From NCBI GenBank assembly GCA_963575645.1, contig OY754466.1, forward strand, positions 38,162,001-38,226,000: a stretch of DNA of 64,000 nt. The letters are read 5' to 3'. The notes under the pieces were generated by a model, which saw only the letters and a program-made list of their open reading frames with translations, did not search any database and was not told the DNA's origin. The position numbers and the translations under genes are program-made. The stretch is from Xanthostigma xanthostigma (taxonomy: Eukaryota; Arthropoda; Insecta; Raphidioptera; Raphidiidae). This document shows, piece after piece, positions 43,370 through 53,425 of the stretch (positions within the stretch are counted from its first letter, which is position 1; each line of letters begins with the position of its first letter).

Positions 43370-44115
43370 TTACAGGACGAAATTCAGTTACTAGAATTTC
43401 GTTAGAATAAGGGCGAAATTTAGTCCCTGGACGAAATTTAAATACTAGAATGTCGTTAGAGTATGGACGACATTTAGTTACTAGAATTTCGTTTTATGAC
43501 AGGGCGAAATTTAGTTACTAGAATTTCGTTAAATGACAAGGCGAAATTTAGTTACTAGAATTCGTTGGATCATTGGATGGCAGGGCTAAATTTTGTTACA
43601 GGACGAAATTTAGTTACTAGAATTTCGTTAGAATAAGGGCGAAATTTAGTCACAGGATGAAATTTAGTTACTAGAATTTCGTATCTTACAGGGCGAAATT
43701 TAGTTACTAGAATTTCGTTTTATGACGGCGAAATTAAGTTACTGGATTTTCGTTATATGACAGTGCGAAATTTAGTCACTAGAATTCGTTGGATGGCAGG
43801 GCTAAATTTAGTTACAGGACGAAATTTAGTCACTAGAATTTCGTTAGAATAAGGGCGAAATTTAGTTACTAGAATTTCGTTCTCTCACAGGGCGAAATTT
43901 AGTTACTAGATTTTTGTTATAATATGACAAGTCAAAACTTAGTTACTAGAATTCGTTGGATGGCAGGGCTAAATTTAGTTGCAGGACGAAATTTAGTTAC
44001 TAGAATTTCGTTAGAATAAGGGCAAAATTTAGATACTAGAATTTCGTATCTCACAGGGTGAAATTTAGTTACTAGAATTTCGTTAGATGATGGGGCGAAA
44101 TTTAGTTACTATAGC
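43370..44115. repeat. Palindromic-unit satellite, period about 33-37 bp
   Basis: About twenty units of CGAAATTTAGTTACTAGAATTTCG (each itself an inverted repeat: CGAAATT ... AATTTCG) are separated by linkers of about 10-14 bp such as TTAGAATAAGGG, TTTTATGACAGGG and GGATGGCAGGGCTAAA. The linkers recur in a repeating order (GGATGGCAGGGCTAAATTT at about 43566, 43791 and 43958), so there is a higher-order period near 170-230 bp. No ORF. Confidence 0.9.
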
Positions 44116-44355
44116 ATTTTGCATAAAATCTTTCACATTTTTTTAAATATATCCGCGAATTGTCTGTCTCTGAGTCAATTTTGCTCATTTTGAATGCGTG
44201 TTTAGTATAAATATTAAATATCTGGAAGGGGGTTCTCACAGTCAAAATGTATTTTGAAGTATATAAATTCTTAGTTCTTGTCAATGTCCATCCGATTTCT
44301 TTATTTATTGCATTAGCATCTAACTACTTCAAATAAAATTGAAGGACATATTGAA

Positions 44356-44432
44356 ACATATGTGAGCAGGATGGAATTCGAACCCGCGACATTTTGATCC
44401 AAAGACCAGATCGCTATCCATTCTATTTATGC
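44356..44432 (-). other. tRNA-like sequence (possible tRNA-Gln-derived SINE head)
   Basis: The minus strand shows GGATAGCGATCTGGTCTTTG and GTCGCGGGTTCGAATTCC then ATCCTGCTCAC. The B-box is good. The segment TCTGGTCTTTGGATC resembles a tRNA-Gln anticodon arm. Acceptor pairing is poor, so a pseudo-tRNA or SINE is likelier than a gene. Confidence 0.5.
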
Positions 44433-44955
44433 TGGATAATCGAAACTATACTGCTGTATAAATGAAGTCGATCGAAAGTTCTCACAATTTTCTTTACTGT
44501 ATAAAAATAATCTAAATAAAATATAAGTAAATATTGGAAAGAATAGTATTATAAAATATTCACAAATCTGATCTGTTATATTTTTAATGCTAACCTATAC
44601 CAGTTAAATTCAAGCTGACTACAAACCGCATGTAGAATGTCCCGTTTCCTTTTTTTTTAATAATAAATGCCTCGCACTAACCATTAGAATAAAAAATAGT
44701 GCCCAGTGCTCAAATTTTGACTTTTTTTGTCATAGAAAACGCTAAATTTTCACGATCGAAAAAAAAAACTGCGGATTATTCACAAATTATCTCAAAAATA
44801 TGTAAAAAAATGGAATTACTTTTCGTCTTTCACTGTCATTTTACATGCTTTATATTAACTTCACTTGTAAGTTTGTATGTACGTATGTATGTTTGTTTGT
44901 AACCTTCGTTTGGACTACAGCAAGTGGTTTATTACTGTAGTATAATATGCCGGCA
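44433..44955. other. Unassigned AT-rich sequence
   Basis: Contains a GTATGTACGTATGTATGTTTG simple stretch near 44875. No other feature. Confidence 0.5.
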
Positions 44956-44972
44956 CTGTAACTACAGTGGTT

Positions 44973-45405
44973 AGCCGTGCGGTCTAATGCGGTGTTTACA
45001 CGGGTGACTAAAGCCGCACGATTTCCGCCGCACGGCGAAAATCGACCGTCTAAATGGCAATTCGGCTAGGCCGCAAGTGACTAAAATCGCAAGCCCCAAA
45101 GTAGACTAGCATCCGACTTTTGCCGCGCGGCGACCGGCCGCATGCGGCTGGTGACTAAAATCGACCGTGAAAATGCTCATTCGCAGGCGACCGTGCTGAT
45201 CGACATTTTGATGCCAAATGAACTAGTCACCCGCGATTTTCATCGACTCGTGTAAATCGGGTAGCGATTCGGCTAGGACAGGCGATGCGACTGGTGACTT
45301 GCCGCACGGCTAAAATCGACCCGTGTAAACACCCCATAAGGCACGAGTCTTCGCTAACGTCAACTCTCGGAATCACGGGTCGTGGGTTCTAATCCCATCC
45401 ACGCC
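44973..45405 (+). other. tRNA-like head interrupted by a MITE
   Basis: GTTAGCCGTGCGGTCTAA (A-box region) is followed after the insert by TAAGGCACGAGTCTTCGCTA and GGGTCGTGGGTTCTAATCCC then ATCCACGCC (B-box and T-arm). Without the insert it is about 85 bp and folds like a tRNA-Leu or tRNA-Ser-type long tRNA. Acceptor complementarity is poor. Confidence 0.6.
44988..45336. mobile_element. Harbinger-like MITE inserted in a tRNA-like head
   Basis: TIRs TGCGGTGTTTACACGGGT and TGGGGTGTTTACACGGGT, flanked by TAA at 44985-44987 and 45337-45339. It is GC-rich, unlike its neighbours, with repeated GACTAAAATCG and GCCGCACGGC motifs. 349 bp, non-coding. The TWA target and TIR suggest PIF/Harbinger. Confidence 0.8.
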
Positions 45406-45480
45406 GAAAAAAATTGTTTTTTTTTCGGCAAATTTTTGACAATAAATCGAACTAAAAAGTGGAAAATAAATATAGTTTAA

Positions 45481-45752
45481 AAAAAACTAAAAAACACGCT
45501 TTATATCGAACTAAAAAGTAAAAAATATTTTTTTACAAATAGGCTTAAAACAATAATGAATAAAAAATACAAGTATTATTGTGAAAAAAGCGTGGGGCGC
45601 TTTGTTCCACATTTTCGTACATCGAGCGCCCCACGCTTTTTTCACAATAATACTTGTATTTTTTATTCATTATTATTTTAAGCTTATTTAAAAAAAAATA
45701 TTTTTTACTTTTTAGTTCGATATAAAGCGTGTTTTTTAGTTTTTTTTTAAGT
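45481..45752. repeat. Near-perfect palindrome, about 272 bp
   Basis: The left arm to 45600 (ending GCGTGGGGCGC) and the right arm from 45625 (AGCGCCCCACGC) are reverse complements with few gaps. The loop is about 23 bp. A GC-rich tip caps AT-rich arms. Confidence 0.9.
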
Positions 45753-46005
45753 ATATTTTTTTTAATCTAACCAATCAGAAATCACATATACACATCATAG
45801 TAACAGGTGTAGAATTACTGTAGGTATTATTATGTCACTTTTTATACACGACCCCGAAATTGTCCCTTAAAGTACTCCCCCAAACGCTCTCCCATTTTCA
45901 CTGCGCAAAAAAACGACAGTGCATCGACACGACCCTGTAATTGTTTTTTAAAGAACTCCCTCCAAACGCCTTCCCTTTTTCACTCCGCAAAAAAAAATTA
46001 TTTAT

Positions 46006-47035
46006 AAAAATCAATCCAGTGAATATTTTACGCATCGAGTTACCTATCGTACTCTAACCTAAAAATATATATACATGTCTCGTTTTTGTATGTAGCAATA
46101 GTGCCTTGAATTTAAAATAAAAATTTATTGTGATATTCTTATTTGGGAAAGATTGGTCAGCAATCGGTAGAAATTTCAAATTTTTATCTGACGGTTTTTT
46201 TCCATAAATTATACTCAATAAATTAACCCTATGTTAAATTTCAGCTCTTAAAAATCACTATTTTTTAAGATTCCTTTAAGCGCCCTGACTCCACCTGACC
46301 CGACTGACCTGACTTGCTGACTGTTTTTGTACACCCTAGTTACTAGGTATTCTCAAAATAGTAGCGTTTACTAAAATCATGCAATTTTTAATCACGAGCT
46401 CTCAGCTATTTATGTGGCCACTGCGTGATTTGCGTAGGAGAAACAACGTGTTCGTTACTCTTCAACGGAGCTGATTTGACCTTTTGACTGAACTTCGATA
46501 GATATATGAATTAATGCGAGATTTCCGATCTGGATTCTGATGAAATTTAATATGGAGAGAGTTTGAAGTCTAGGGAAGGACATAGGCTACTTTTAAAAAA
46601 AAATTAAGTGCCTTTGGGGTTAAACGCCTTCTCATAAATTAAGGTTGATACTTTTAATGCGAAATCTTGATGCGCCCAAATTGTGTAATGATTCACGTTT
46701 TACATTTGGGTCGAAATATTGTTAAGGGCTATTATTATTAGTGGCAAATCTAAAGGAGACAGTGTTTTAATACTACGAATACCAATTATACCAACGGATT
46801 TGCCTTTTTAATTTAAAAGATTACACTTTCCAGTTTCCATTAAAAACTGCTTTCGGAATAAATATTACTTAACAAAGCGTCGGGACAAACGCTTAAGGTA
46901 GCTGGCATTCGTTTAGAAAAAACATGTTTTTCGCACAACCTGTATGTGGCTGCTCACGTGTATCGAATCCACAAACTATTGTGAAACAAAAAACATTGTT
47001 TATAGGGCCGTCTCATTTAGAATCTTGCTTAAATT
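46006..47035. other. Unassigned sequence
   Basis: No gene or bounded repeat. CCTGACTCCACCTGACCCGA-type pseudo-repeats near 46280 are minor. Confidence 0.5.
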
Positions 47036-47039
47036 TAGG

Positions 47040-47420
47040 AATCTTTTACAAGTTTTTATTTAGTTTCATCTGTTCCGGCGTCTGTCTGTCTGAAATCAAA
47101 TCTTGCAAGTTAAATTTGACCCACTTTCCGTTTTGCGATTGAGCTGAAATTTTGCATACGCATGTAGTTCCGATGACAATACAGTATTATAATAACTAAT
47201 TGACTGGTCCGGCTTTCGTCCGGATGCAAATTTAACTTTTAATTAAGCACACTAAAAACTTAAAAATGAAATAGGTTAAAAAGCTTTGTAAGTTCAACGG
47301 TTTTTAGTTCCGATGACAATGCAATATTATAATAATTAACTGGCCGGTCGGGTTTTCGTCCGGAAGCAAATCGCACTTTTAGTAAAGCACGCTAAAAACT
47401 TAAAAATAAAATTAATAGTA
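47040..47420 (+). repeat. Dispersed repeat with internal duplication
   Basis: Reverse-complement relative of 9310-9500. The block TAGTTCCGATGACAATRCARTATTATAATAA then CTGGYCGGTTTTCGTCCGGA-like occurs twice, near 47165 and 47308 (period about 143 bp). Confidence 0.55.
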
Positions 47421-47453
47421 AAAAATATTTTTGGAAACAAGCTTTTATTTAAA

Positions 47454-47742
47454 TAAAAAGAAGAAAATAAACTTGAAATTAAATCAAACCTAACCATTCA
47501 TTACACAATACGATTTATATGATCTAAAAGCTTGTCGCGAGATTTTCCTGTGTAAATAAACAAGAATACAATACCTAACTTGATCTTGACACAAGTAATT
47601 CTAAAAAAAGTATGTATTTCTTAAAATAAATTTACTCAGGAAAATTTCGCGACAAGATTTTATATCATATAATTTGTATTATGTACTGAACGGTTGGGTT
47701 TGATTTAATTTAAAGTTTATTTTCTTCTTTTTAGTGCATGTA
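47454..47742. repeat. Foldback, about 100-bp arms
   Basis: AAAAAGAAGAAAATAAACTT at the left and AGTTTATTTTCTTCTTTTT at the right. Inner arm boundary at CTTGTCGCGAGATTTTCCTG versus CAGGAAAATTTCGCGACAAG. Arms about 90% identical by eye, loop about 90 bp. Confidence 0.75.
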
Positions 47743-47769
47743 AATGCGAAATGTTTTTTTACAATTAAT

Positions 47770-47845
47770 TTCATTAATTAATCAATTATATCAATTGTAC
47801 ACACTGATTCCACGCGGATGAAGTCGCGGGTAAATGCTAGTCAAA
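47770..47845 (+). repeat. Lepidopteran-type repeat tail
   Basis: Ends CCACGCGGATGAAGTCGCGGG then TAAATGCTAGT. This tail is frequent in moth and butterfly dispersed repeats. Only the tail is recognisable here. Confidence 0.45.
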
Positions 47846-48114
47846 TATAAAAACGATAAAGCGTTAGAATGGAATGGAGAGTTATTAATATAGATACTTA
47901 GTTATAATTACTACTAACAAGTTTATTAATAAAGTAATTGCTTCATGTATGCTTTTAGTAACACACCATTCATAGGCATGATGCATCCTTGTGCTGCATA
48001 GACTGCATATTATGCATGCATATATAGGGATGGGGTACCTGTTTTTATTAACCGATGTTCACCCGTTAACATTAATCTCTCAATAAATAAGGCAGATCAT
48101 CAAAGTTTTTACCA

Positions 48115-48276
48115 TTTCAACATCACAAGTGGTCGGAATGGTACTAATTTCGGTCAAAATTCACTTTTCAAATTTTTTTCGTTTGAGGTCCTCCGAATCC
48201 AAAAAACATATTTTTGGAAAAAGTCTGTGCGTCTGTGAACACGATGAGCGGATTGAAACCAAATTTTACTCGCGAT
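48115..48276 (+). repeat. 5' part of family J
   Basis: CACAAGTGGTCGGAATGGTA, TTTTCGTTTGAGGTCCTCCG, GTGCGTCTGTGAACACGATG and GAGCGGATTGAAACC match 61990-62165, but the sequence then switches to family I at GCAGTAAAACTTC. Confidence 0.55.
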
Positions 48277-48735
48277 TGCAGTAAAACTTCTTTAATATAT
48301 TAATTCAACATGTTTATTAACGCAAGTTTGTAACATGACTATTATTTAATTCAACACATTTATTAATTTAACATGAGCACTACTTCCTAGTTCATACGCT
48401 CCGCTGCCATCTTGCCTCTGTTTCTTCACATGACCACCAGGGTACACCAGTGACGGTGTGGCTTTTTAAGAGGTGGTATTACATATTTATATATAATAAA
48501 TAGTATTTTTTATAAATCATAATTGTTATAAATATAATTATGTGTTTCGTCAACCTTTGCTAAAATTGGTTTGCGTCCGTAGTTATGTTTCATCTTTCGT
48601 TCAAGATGGTTTCTACAGGTACCATCTGTGAGGTGTTCTTATTACTACGGTGGCGGAAACAGACGTTACTGAACGTTACTTTCGTCGAAAAAAGATCTAA
48701 GCTACTCTCGTCACGCCTAAAGAAGTTTTACTTCA
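48277..48735 (+). mobile_element. Family I element with GAAGT...ACTTC ends
   Basis: Left end AGTAAAACTTCTTTAATA, right end CCTAAAGAAGTTTTACTTC. The interior carries CAACCTTTGCTAAAATTGGTT, TTGCGTCCGTAGTTATGTTTC and CGTTACTTTCGTCGAAAAAA, which recur reversed at 21523-21740. The end motif is self-palindromic, so orientation is not resolved by the ends alone. Confidence 0.5.
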
Positions 48736-48739
48736 TAAA

Positions 48740-49780
48740 TGTTTTGAGAAACATTAATTTACTGGTTTAAATTGTAGTACAAGATCCCGATTTGGCTCTG
48801 TCTTCACCCATAGAGTTTTCTAATGAAATTGCTATTCGTTTCCATGGTTACATACATATAATATGTTCCACATGTTCGTTATAAAATTATTTTCTTTTTC
48901 ATATATGACAATATATAGAAAATCCTTTAACTGCAAAATGCTAATTCGAAGGTGCTTATCTACCTGGTTTTATGTTAGGAATCAAAATTTTTAAAATTTT
49001 ACTTTAGATTGGTAATAAATTCTGAAAACTCAATAACTACATTTCTGAAATAAAATTAACAATTTTATTTTTTTATTAAAAATAGGTGTGCCAAGAAATT
49101 GAATGACAACCAAAACAATTTTTCTTTATTAATACAATATCATATTATCAAAATTCAAATTATGTTTTCTGTTTTGATACAACTGGATATCGAATAAATA
49201 AAAACAGAGTCAAAATCCACAAATCTAACTCTAACGGGTTACCCGTCATCTTTCTGAATGTAAAGAGGTATATTATAAGTACCGACAGTACTACAAGAGT
49301 GCATAGGGGAGCTTGCTACAGGGAAATGAGTACCATCAAGACAAAAAGACAGGAATGAGAAACTTCAATAGCCGTGTTCACAGCAGGTTCACGCAATACG
49401 AAATAAGGTCGAGGCAAAATTGAAAGTTTGCATGTTTGTCCGAAAAAGAAAACCAGCTTCTAAATGAACTAACATACTTAGAGGCGGTGCCCCTAAACAA
49501 ACGGGGAAAAAATCGAAAAAATCGGAAATTCTTATATCAAAGAGTGTGAAGCAGTAGAAAGACGGTGTTGTGATGTTTATCTCAAGATAGATAGATTTTA
49601 AATTATAGACGCGTTGAGGTCATCAACGGCTATGTGTGATTAGAGAATCTACCAGCCGGTATACGCTAGGAAAGTATCTTTTGACACGCGATCTTTGCGC
49701 CCTGTCGTGTTTTTTTTTAATTCTGGTTCAGTCAAAACCTTAGTGTCATATGTTATACCTACATTTTCATAAAGACTAAT
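48740..49780. other. Unassigned AT-rich sequence
   Basis: No supported feature. The minus-strand frame at 49649-49849 overlaps the THAP fragment in the wrong strand and is a shadow. Confidence 0.5.
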
Positions 49781-49806
49781 TGTTAAATAAAATAGGCAAA
49801 AAGCTA

Positions 49807-50038
49807 TCAAATCGGAAGTGCTGTGTTGTTGATTGTAAAGATACACCAACTAAAAATCCAGATGTGTAGCCTTCACGGCCGGTGTTGATCCAAATATTCT
49901 TGGTTTCCGGGTTTGTATGCCGTGGTCCATTGGTATTAGAAGAAATACCAATGGACCACGGCATCAAGCCCGGAACCAAAGAAGATTTGGTTTAAAAATC
50001 CAGAATTACAATTCCACCGTTTTCCTGGATTTTCTTAT
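49807..50038 (+). pseudogene. THAP-domain fragment split by a small insertion
   Basis: Plus strand, first part (49807-49862): SNRKCCVVDCKDTPTKNP, with the C-x4-C pair that opens a THAP zinc finger. Second part (49994-50038): KNPELQFHRFPGFSY, carrying the conserved FHRFP motif in the usual place after the cysteines. Between them is a 131-bp insert with an 11-bp duplication. The frame is kept across the insertion if one copy of the duplication is removed. The rest of the domain (AVPTF box, second Cys-His pair) is absent. THAP domains occur in P-element-like transposases and in host DNA-binding proteins. Which this was cannot be told. Confidence 0.6.
49863..49993 (+). mobile_element. 131-bp foldback insertion with 11-bp duplication
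   Basis: Flanked by AAAAATCCAGA at 49852-49862 and 49994-50004. The interior is a hairpin: CTTGGTTTCCGGGTTTGTAT ... GGTCCATTGGTAT against ATACCAATGGACC ... AAGCCCGGAACCAAAG, loop about 8 bp. A related half-arm is at 26525-26562. The duplication begins with A5, as for family M. Confidence 0.75.
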
Positions 50039-50074
50039 GATGCATGAGGTCAGCAGTTTTCCAACGGCAAAGCG

Positions 50075-50178
50075 GGAAAAATCTTCGAGACTCGATTCCC
50101 GTGCTGGAGGAATTATTTACGTACCTACAAGTTTGTACGGAACACTCGGTGCGCGAGTCTGACTCGCATTTAACCATT
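50075..50178 (+). repeat. Family L right-end fragment
   Basis: GCGGGAAAAATCTTCGAGAC, CGTACCTACAAGTTTGTACG and GGTGCGCGAGTCTGACTCGC match 63390-63485 and, for the last part, 42528-42560. Confidence 0.55.
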
Positions 50179-50179
50179 T

Positions 50180-51090
50180 TTTAAATAATAGAACGGAGAA
50201 TTTAGATTTATAAACAAGTGTGACAATTTCACATTCCTTGTGAATAAAACAATCTACATTAGCGTATCTACAAATTTTTTAGATAATGTAGATATGGTGC
50301 ACAAAACGTATTATTACAAAATTGCATATAGAGAAAAAAGATTGGATCAATTAGTCACAAACCGTTGTATAATAATATTTCTGTTTGTGTTTCTTTAAGT
50401 GACAGTGTTAATTACATCGAATCCGTCACTGTTAGGAAATAATTAATTAATTAATACTTGAATTGTCTTAACAAAAGAATATATTATTAATGTATCGTTG
50501 TATACATTTAAAACAATATAATTGTATATAACAACTAAGCATTAAAAACATTTAAGGTACGTTCACTTTTCAACTATAACTATCTATTTGAATGTGCATA
50601 GTCTTTACCTTTTTACAAGATCTATGTCAGGTCAAAATCCTGATAGTCACAACTTGAAGTCAGTTGTAGGTTATGTCGCTATTTTATTATGAAGACTGGA
50701 ACAAAATGGTACGTCGCAAAAAAGACGCCTTGAGGGTTCCATATCGTTATAATTAACAATTTATTACTTTATCGAGATTGATATACATTTTTTAGGGTTT
50801 GATTCTGCGTTGCAGATAATAAAACAATGTTTCGGAAGCTTTTTCATACAAGCGTGTATTTTTCAGTAGCTAGAAAGAATAATCCCGCTACGGAAATATG
50901 TCATCGCTGGTTGGCTGCTTATAGTTAAATCACGCCCACTGGTTCTTTAGACTTGAATCACCGATCAGATTATAATATAATATATAATATATACATCTCT
51001 TTACATAGACATGCCTCTCTTCAGCTTTGACATAATATATGGCGTCTAAATTCATCCGTTTGAAATGAACACATCAGTAGCGGAAACTAC
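50180..51090. other. Unassigned AT-rich sequence
   Basis: No supported feature. Confidence 0.5.
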
Positions 51091-51097
51091 GTATCAT

Positions 51098-51175
51098 ATT
51101 TTTCGGACTATAAGACGCACCTTTTTACATAGAAAAATGGATTCAAATTTTGGGTGCGTCTTATGGTCCGAAGTT
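51098..51175. repeat. Short inverted repeat TTTTTCGGACTATAAGACGC
   Basis: TTTTTCGGACTATAAGACGCAC at the left and GTGCGTCTTATGGTCCGAAG at the right of a 75-bp unit. A related pair of motifs in the reverse sense (GTGCGTCTTATCGTCC, GTGCGTCTTGTAGTCCGAAA) lies at 54049-54093. This TIR type (CCGTATTTTTCGGACTATAAG) is widespread in animal genomes. The two places may be ends of one element later filled by family H and hAT insertions. Confidence 0.55.
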
Positions 51176-51726
51176 AACATTAAAATATTTTTGAAGTAAA
51201 ACTTCTTTACGCACGCTTGACTTGGGGAGTAAGCTGGTGAATGAGTGACGAGAACCTTGCGAAAAGTGTGATAATAGCCAGTTACGTTTCGTATATCGAA
51301 GACACAGTCCAGGCCTATTGTCTGTACCACACTGTAGGAGCAAGAGAGAACAGTGCGCGCGCACAGTTTCTTTCTCTCTTCCTCTCATTGCCAGTACATG
51401 AAATATGTATATATCTCAGTCAGTAGTTCGTTTGCGAGTTTGCTAGCGGTGATTTCTTTATTATTTCGTAATTTCATTTTGTTCTTGAACAATTTTATAT
51501 ACATATGTATCGAAGAATCTCGCTAGAGATTCTTTTCTGTGCTAAATGCCAACGAATCTCTAGCGTATTCTTATACATTGATTTTGCCTTTGTCCCATAT
51601 AACGCCGTGTATATGAAGCAAGTTTCCAAGTTTTATAGTTCTGTGACCACGTGACTTTCATAGGACCGATTTTTCGTATCACCCATATATACTTCTGTAC
51701 CACAATAACAGCTTATAGTCTGAGTG

Positions 51727-51803
51727 TGCCCGTGGACTAGCGGTAACGACGTTAGGCTAGTAATAACTAATAACAGGGTCTTGAGTTCGATTCCCGCCAG
51801 CAT
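51727..51803 (+). other. tRNA-like box (SINE head) in family H
   Basis: GCCCGTGGACTAGCGGTAAC and CAGGGTCTTGAGTTCGATTC then CCGCCAGC, corresponding to 17046-17128. It has A- and B-box-like elements but no acceptor pairing. Confidence 0.6.
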
Positions 51804-52402
51804 CATTGGAAAATTTGTTTTTCAATTTTTAATTTGTTTTTATGTTTTTAATTGTTTTTTTAGTTTTAATTTATTTTCTCAATTTTTTCTCATATATTTT
51901 TATTTCTTTTTTAATTTTTAATTTTTATTATTTTCTTGTTTTTTGAAAAATTCACTTTCGTCAAATCTTTTATTAAAAAATAACAAAATATATGATTGAA
52001 GTTAGATTTAAATAAATTAATTTATTAAAAAACATATTTATCATAAAAAGTGCAACAAAAATTAAAAAGTGAAAAGATTACGAAGTGAAACTTCTTTTTT
52101 TAATGCAAAATAAGTATTTTACAAATGATATGAAAAAAATTTGTATTTTTAATGGTGGGCTTTGTTCATTGATTTTTTTTCCATGCCTTCAAAATGTGCC
52201 TTCATGGAATCTTCAAGAATATCCATATTTCAAATGAATATAAAAAAGAATCATGTATCACAGAGCATAGACTTGTTATAGCTCATTTTTATTTTTAATA
52301 GACTTCACATGGATTGTTTACAAATTGAATGTCATGGTATTCGCATGGAGGTGTGATGAGCCGATTGCACCACTAGGTGTTGCACCGCGACAGCACTGAA
52401 CT

Positions 52403-52550
52403 ACGCGGCAAAATATAAATGCACTTTTGTAGTACTGTTTGTTAAATGAGAAGTAAAAATCAAAAGTCGATTATTGCAATTTCTATAAGCGACTTTTGAT
52501 TGTTACTTCTTATTTAACAAACTACAAAAGTGCATTTATATTTGGCGCGT
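52403..52550. repeat. Foldback inserted inside family H copy 3
   Basis: ACGCGGCAAAATATAAATGC on the left and GCATTTATATTTGGCGCGT on the right. Arms about 65 bp, loop about 20 bp. It lies within the segment (52213-52768) that copy 1 lacks. Next to it are three direct copies of a 33-bp unit (ATTGCATTTAAATACAACAA) starting at 52681, 52714 and 52747. Confidence 0.8.
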
Positions 52551-52842
52551 AATCAAGTGCTGCCACGATATAACTTACATGTCACGCCCACAAATACATG
52601 AGAGACGCGCTCGAAACCACAGTTGCATGGAGTAAGGATCGTGTTGTTTTTTACAATACATATTCTAATTTCGGAGATTCATTGCATTTAAATACAACAA
52701 TATGAACACTTTTATTGCATTTAAATACAACAATATGAACACTTTTATTGCATTTAAATACAACAATATAAAAAATGCACATATGCTTATTTTGGAGGAA
52801 AAATAAAAATAATGTCTCACACTTTGGAAAAAGACGTGAAAT

Positions 52843-53390
52843 CTTAAAAAAAAAACTTCGGAGAAGTAAAAACTTCGTTCTGTGCTAAATTCAAAAACTT
52901 GAGGCGACTGAATCTTAAGATTATAACTTAAAAAAAAAGAATTTCGAGGCAGACAAGAAATTGAAATCAAGCTCGAAATTCTGTGCGTAAGACGTCGAAA
53001 AAAAATGAATTTCGAGGCAGACAAGGAATTGAAATCCAACCTTGAAATTCTGTGCTTATAAAAGCTACAAGAGCAACAGCAAAAAAAAGTGCACAGACGG
53101 CGTTTTTTTAGTAGTAACTAAAGTTATGCGAACACCGTCTTTGCATTTTTTTGCTGTTGCTCTTGTAGCTTTTATAAGCACAGAATTTCAAGGTTGGATT
53201 TCAATTCCTTGTCTGCCTCGAAATTCATTTTTTTTCGACGTCTTACGCACAGAATTTCGAGCTTGATTTCAATTTCTTGTCTGCCTCGAAATTCTTTTTT
53301 TTTAAGTTATAATCTTAAGATTCAGTCGCCTCAAGTTTTTGAATTTAGCACAGAACGAAGTTTTTACTTCTCCGAAGTTTTTTTTTTAAG
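52843..53390. repeat. 548-bp near-perfect palindrome of family H
   Basis: Same sequence as 15069-15623 (AACTTCGGAGAAGTAAAAAC at the outside, GCTACAAGAGCAACAGC near the centre). The arms differ at very few positions by eye. Open frames on both strands (52665-53039, 53194-53475) are mirror artefacts of the palindrome. Confidence 0.9.
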
Positions 53391-53425
53391 ATATGTATAT
53401 ACATGGATATATTATACATATAGAT

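Larger units (their letters stand above)
44960..46005 (+). mobile_element. Composite family H element, copy 2
   Basis: In order: tRNA-like head (44973-44987 plus 45340-45405) split by a MITE, AT-rich segment with TCGAACTAAAAAGT, a 270-bp palindrome (45481-45752), then CAGGTGTAGAATTACTGTAG and the module CGACCCCGAAATTGTCCCTT ... TTTTCACTGCGCAAAAAAACG twice. The last two parts match copy 1 (14740-15060, reversed). The palindrome sequence is different from that in copies 1 and 3, so the architecture is kept while the arms differ. Confidence 0.6.
51506..53390 (+). mobile_element. Composite family H element, copy 3
   Basis: Matches copy 1 in reverse: AAGAATCTCGCTAGAGATTC, GTGGTCACAGAACTATA-type block in the reverse sense, the tRNA-like box (51727-51803), AT-rich sequence with TTTTTGAAAAATTCACTTTC, TAATGCAAAATAAGTATTTT, then the 548-bp palindrome. 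A segment absent from copy 1 (about 52213-52768) is inserted after CCTTCATGGAATCTT. The 3' module of copies 1 and 2 is missing, replaced by the hAT element at 53426. Confidence 0.65.

Noticed and set aside
43370..44115. CRISPR array
   Set aside because: Repeats of about 24 bp with about 12-bp linkers, linkers also repeated, and the sequence is eukaryotic. It is a satellite.
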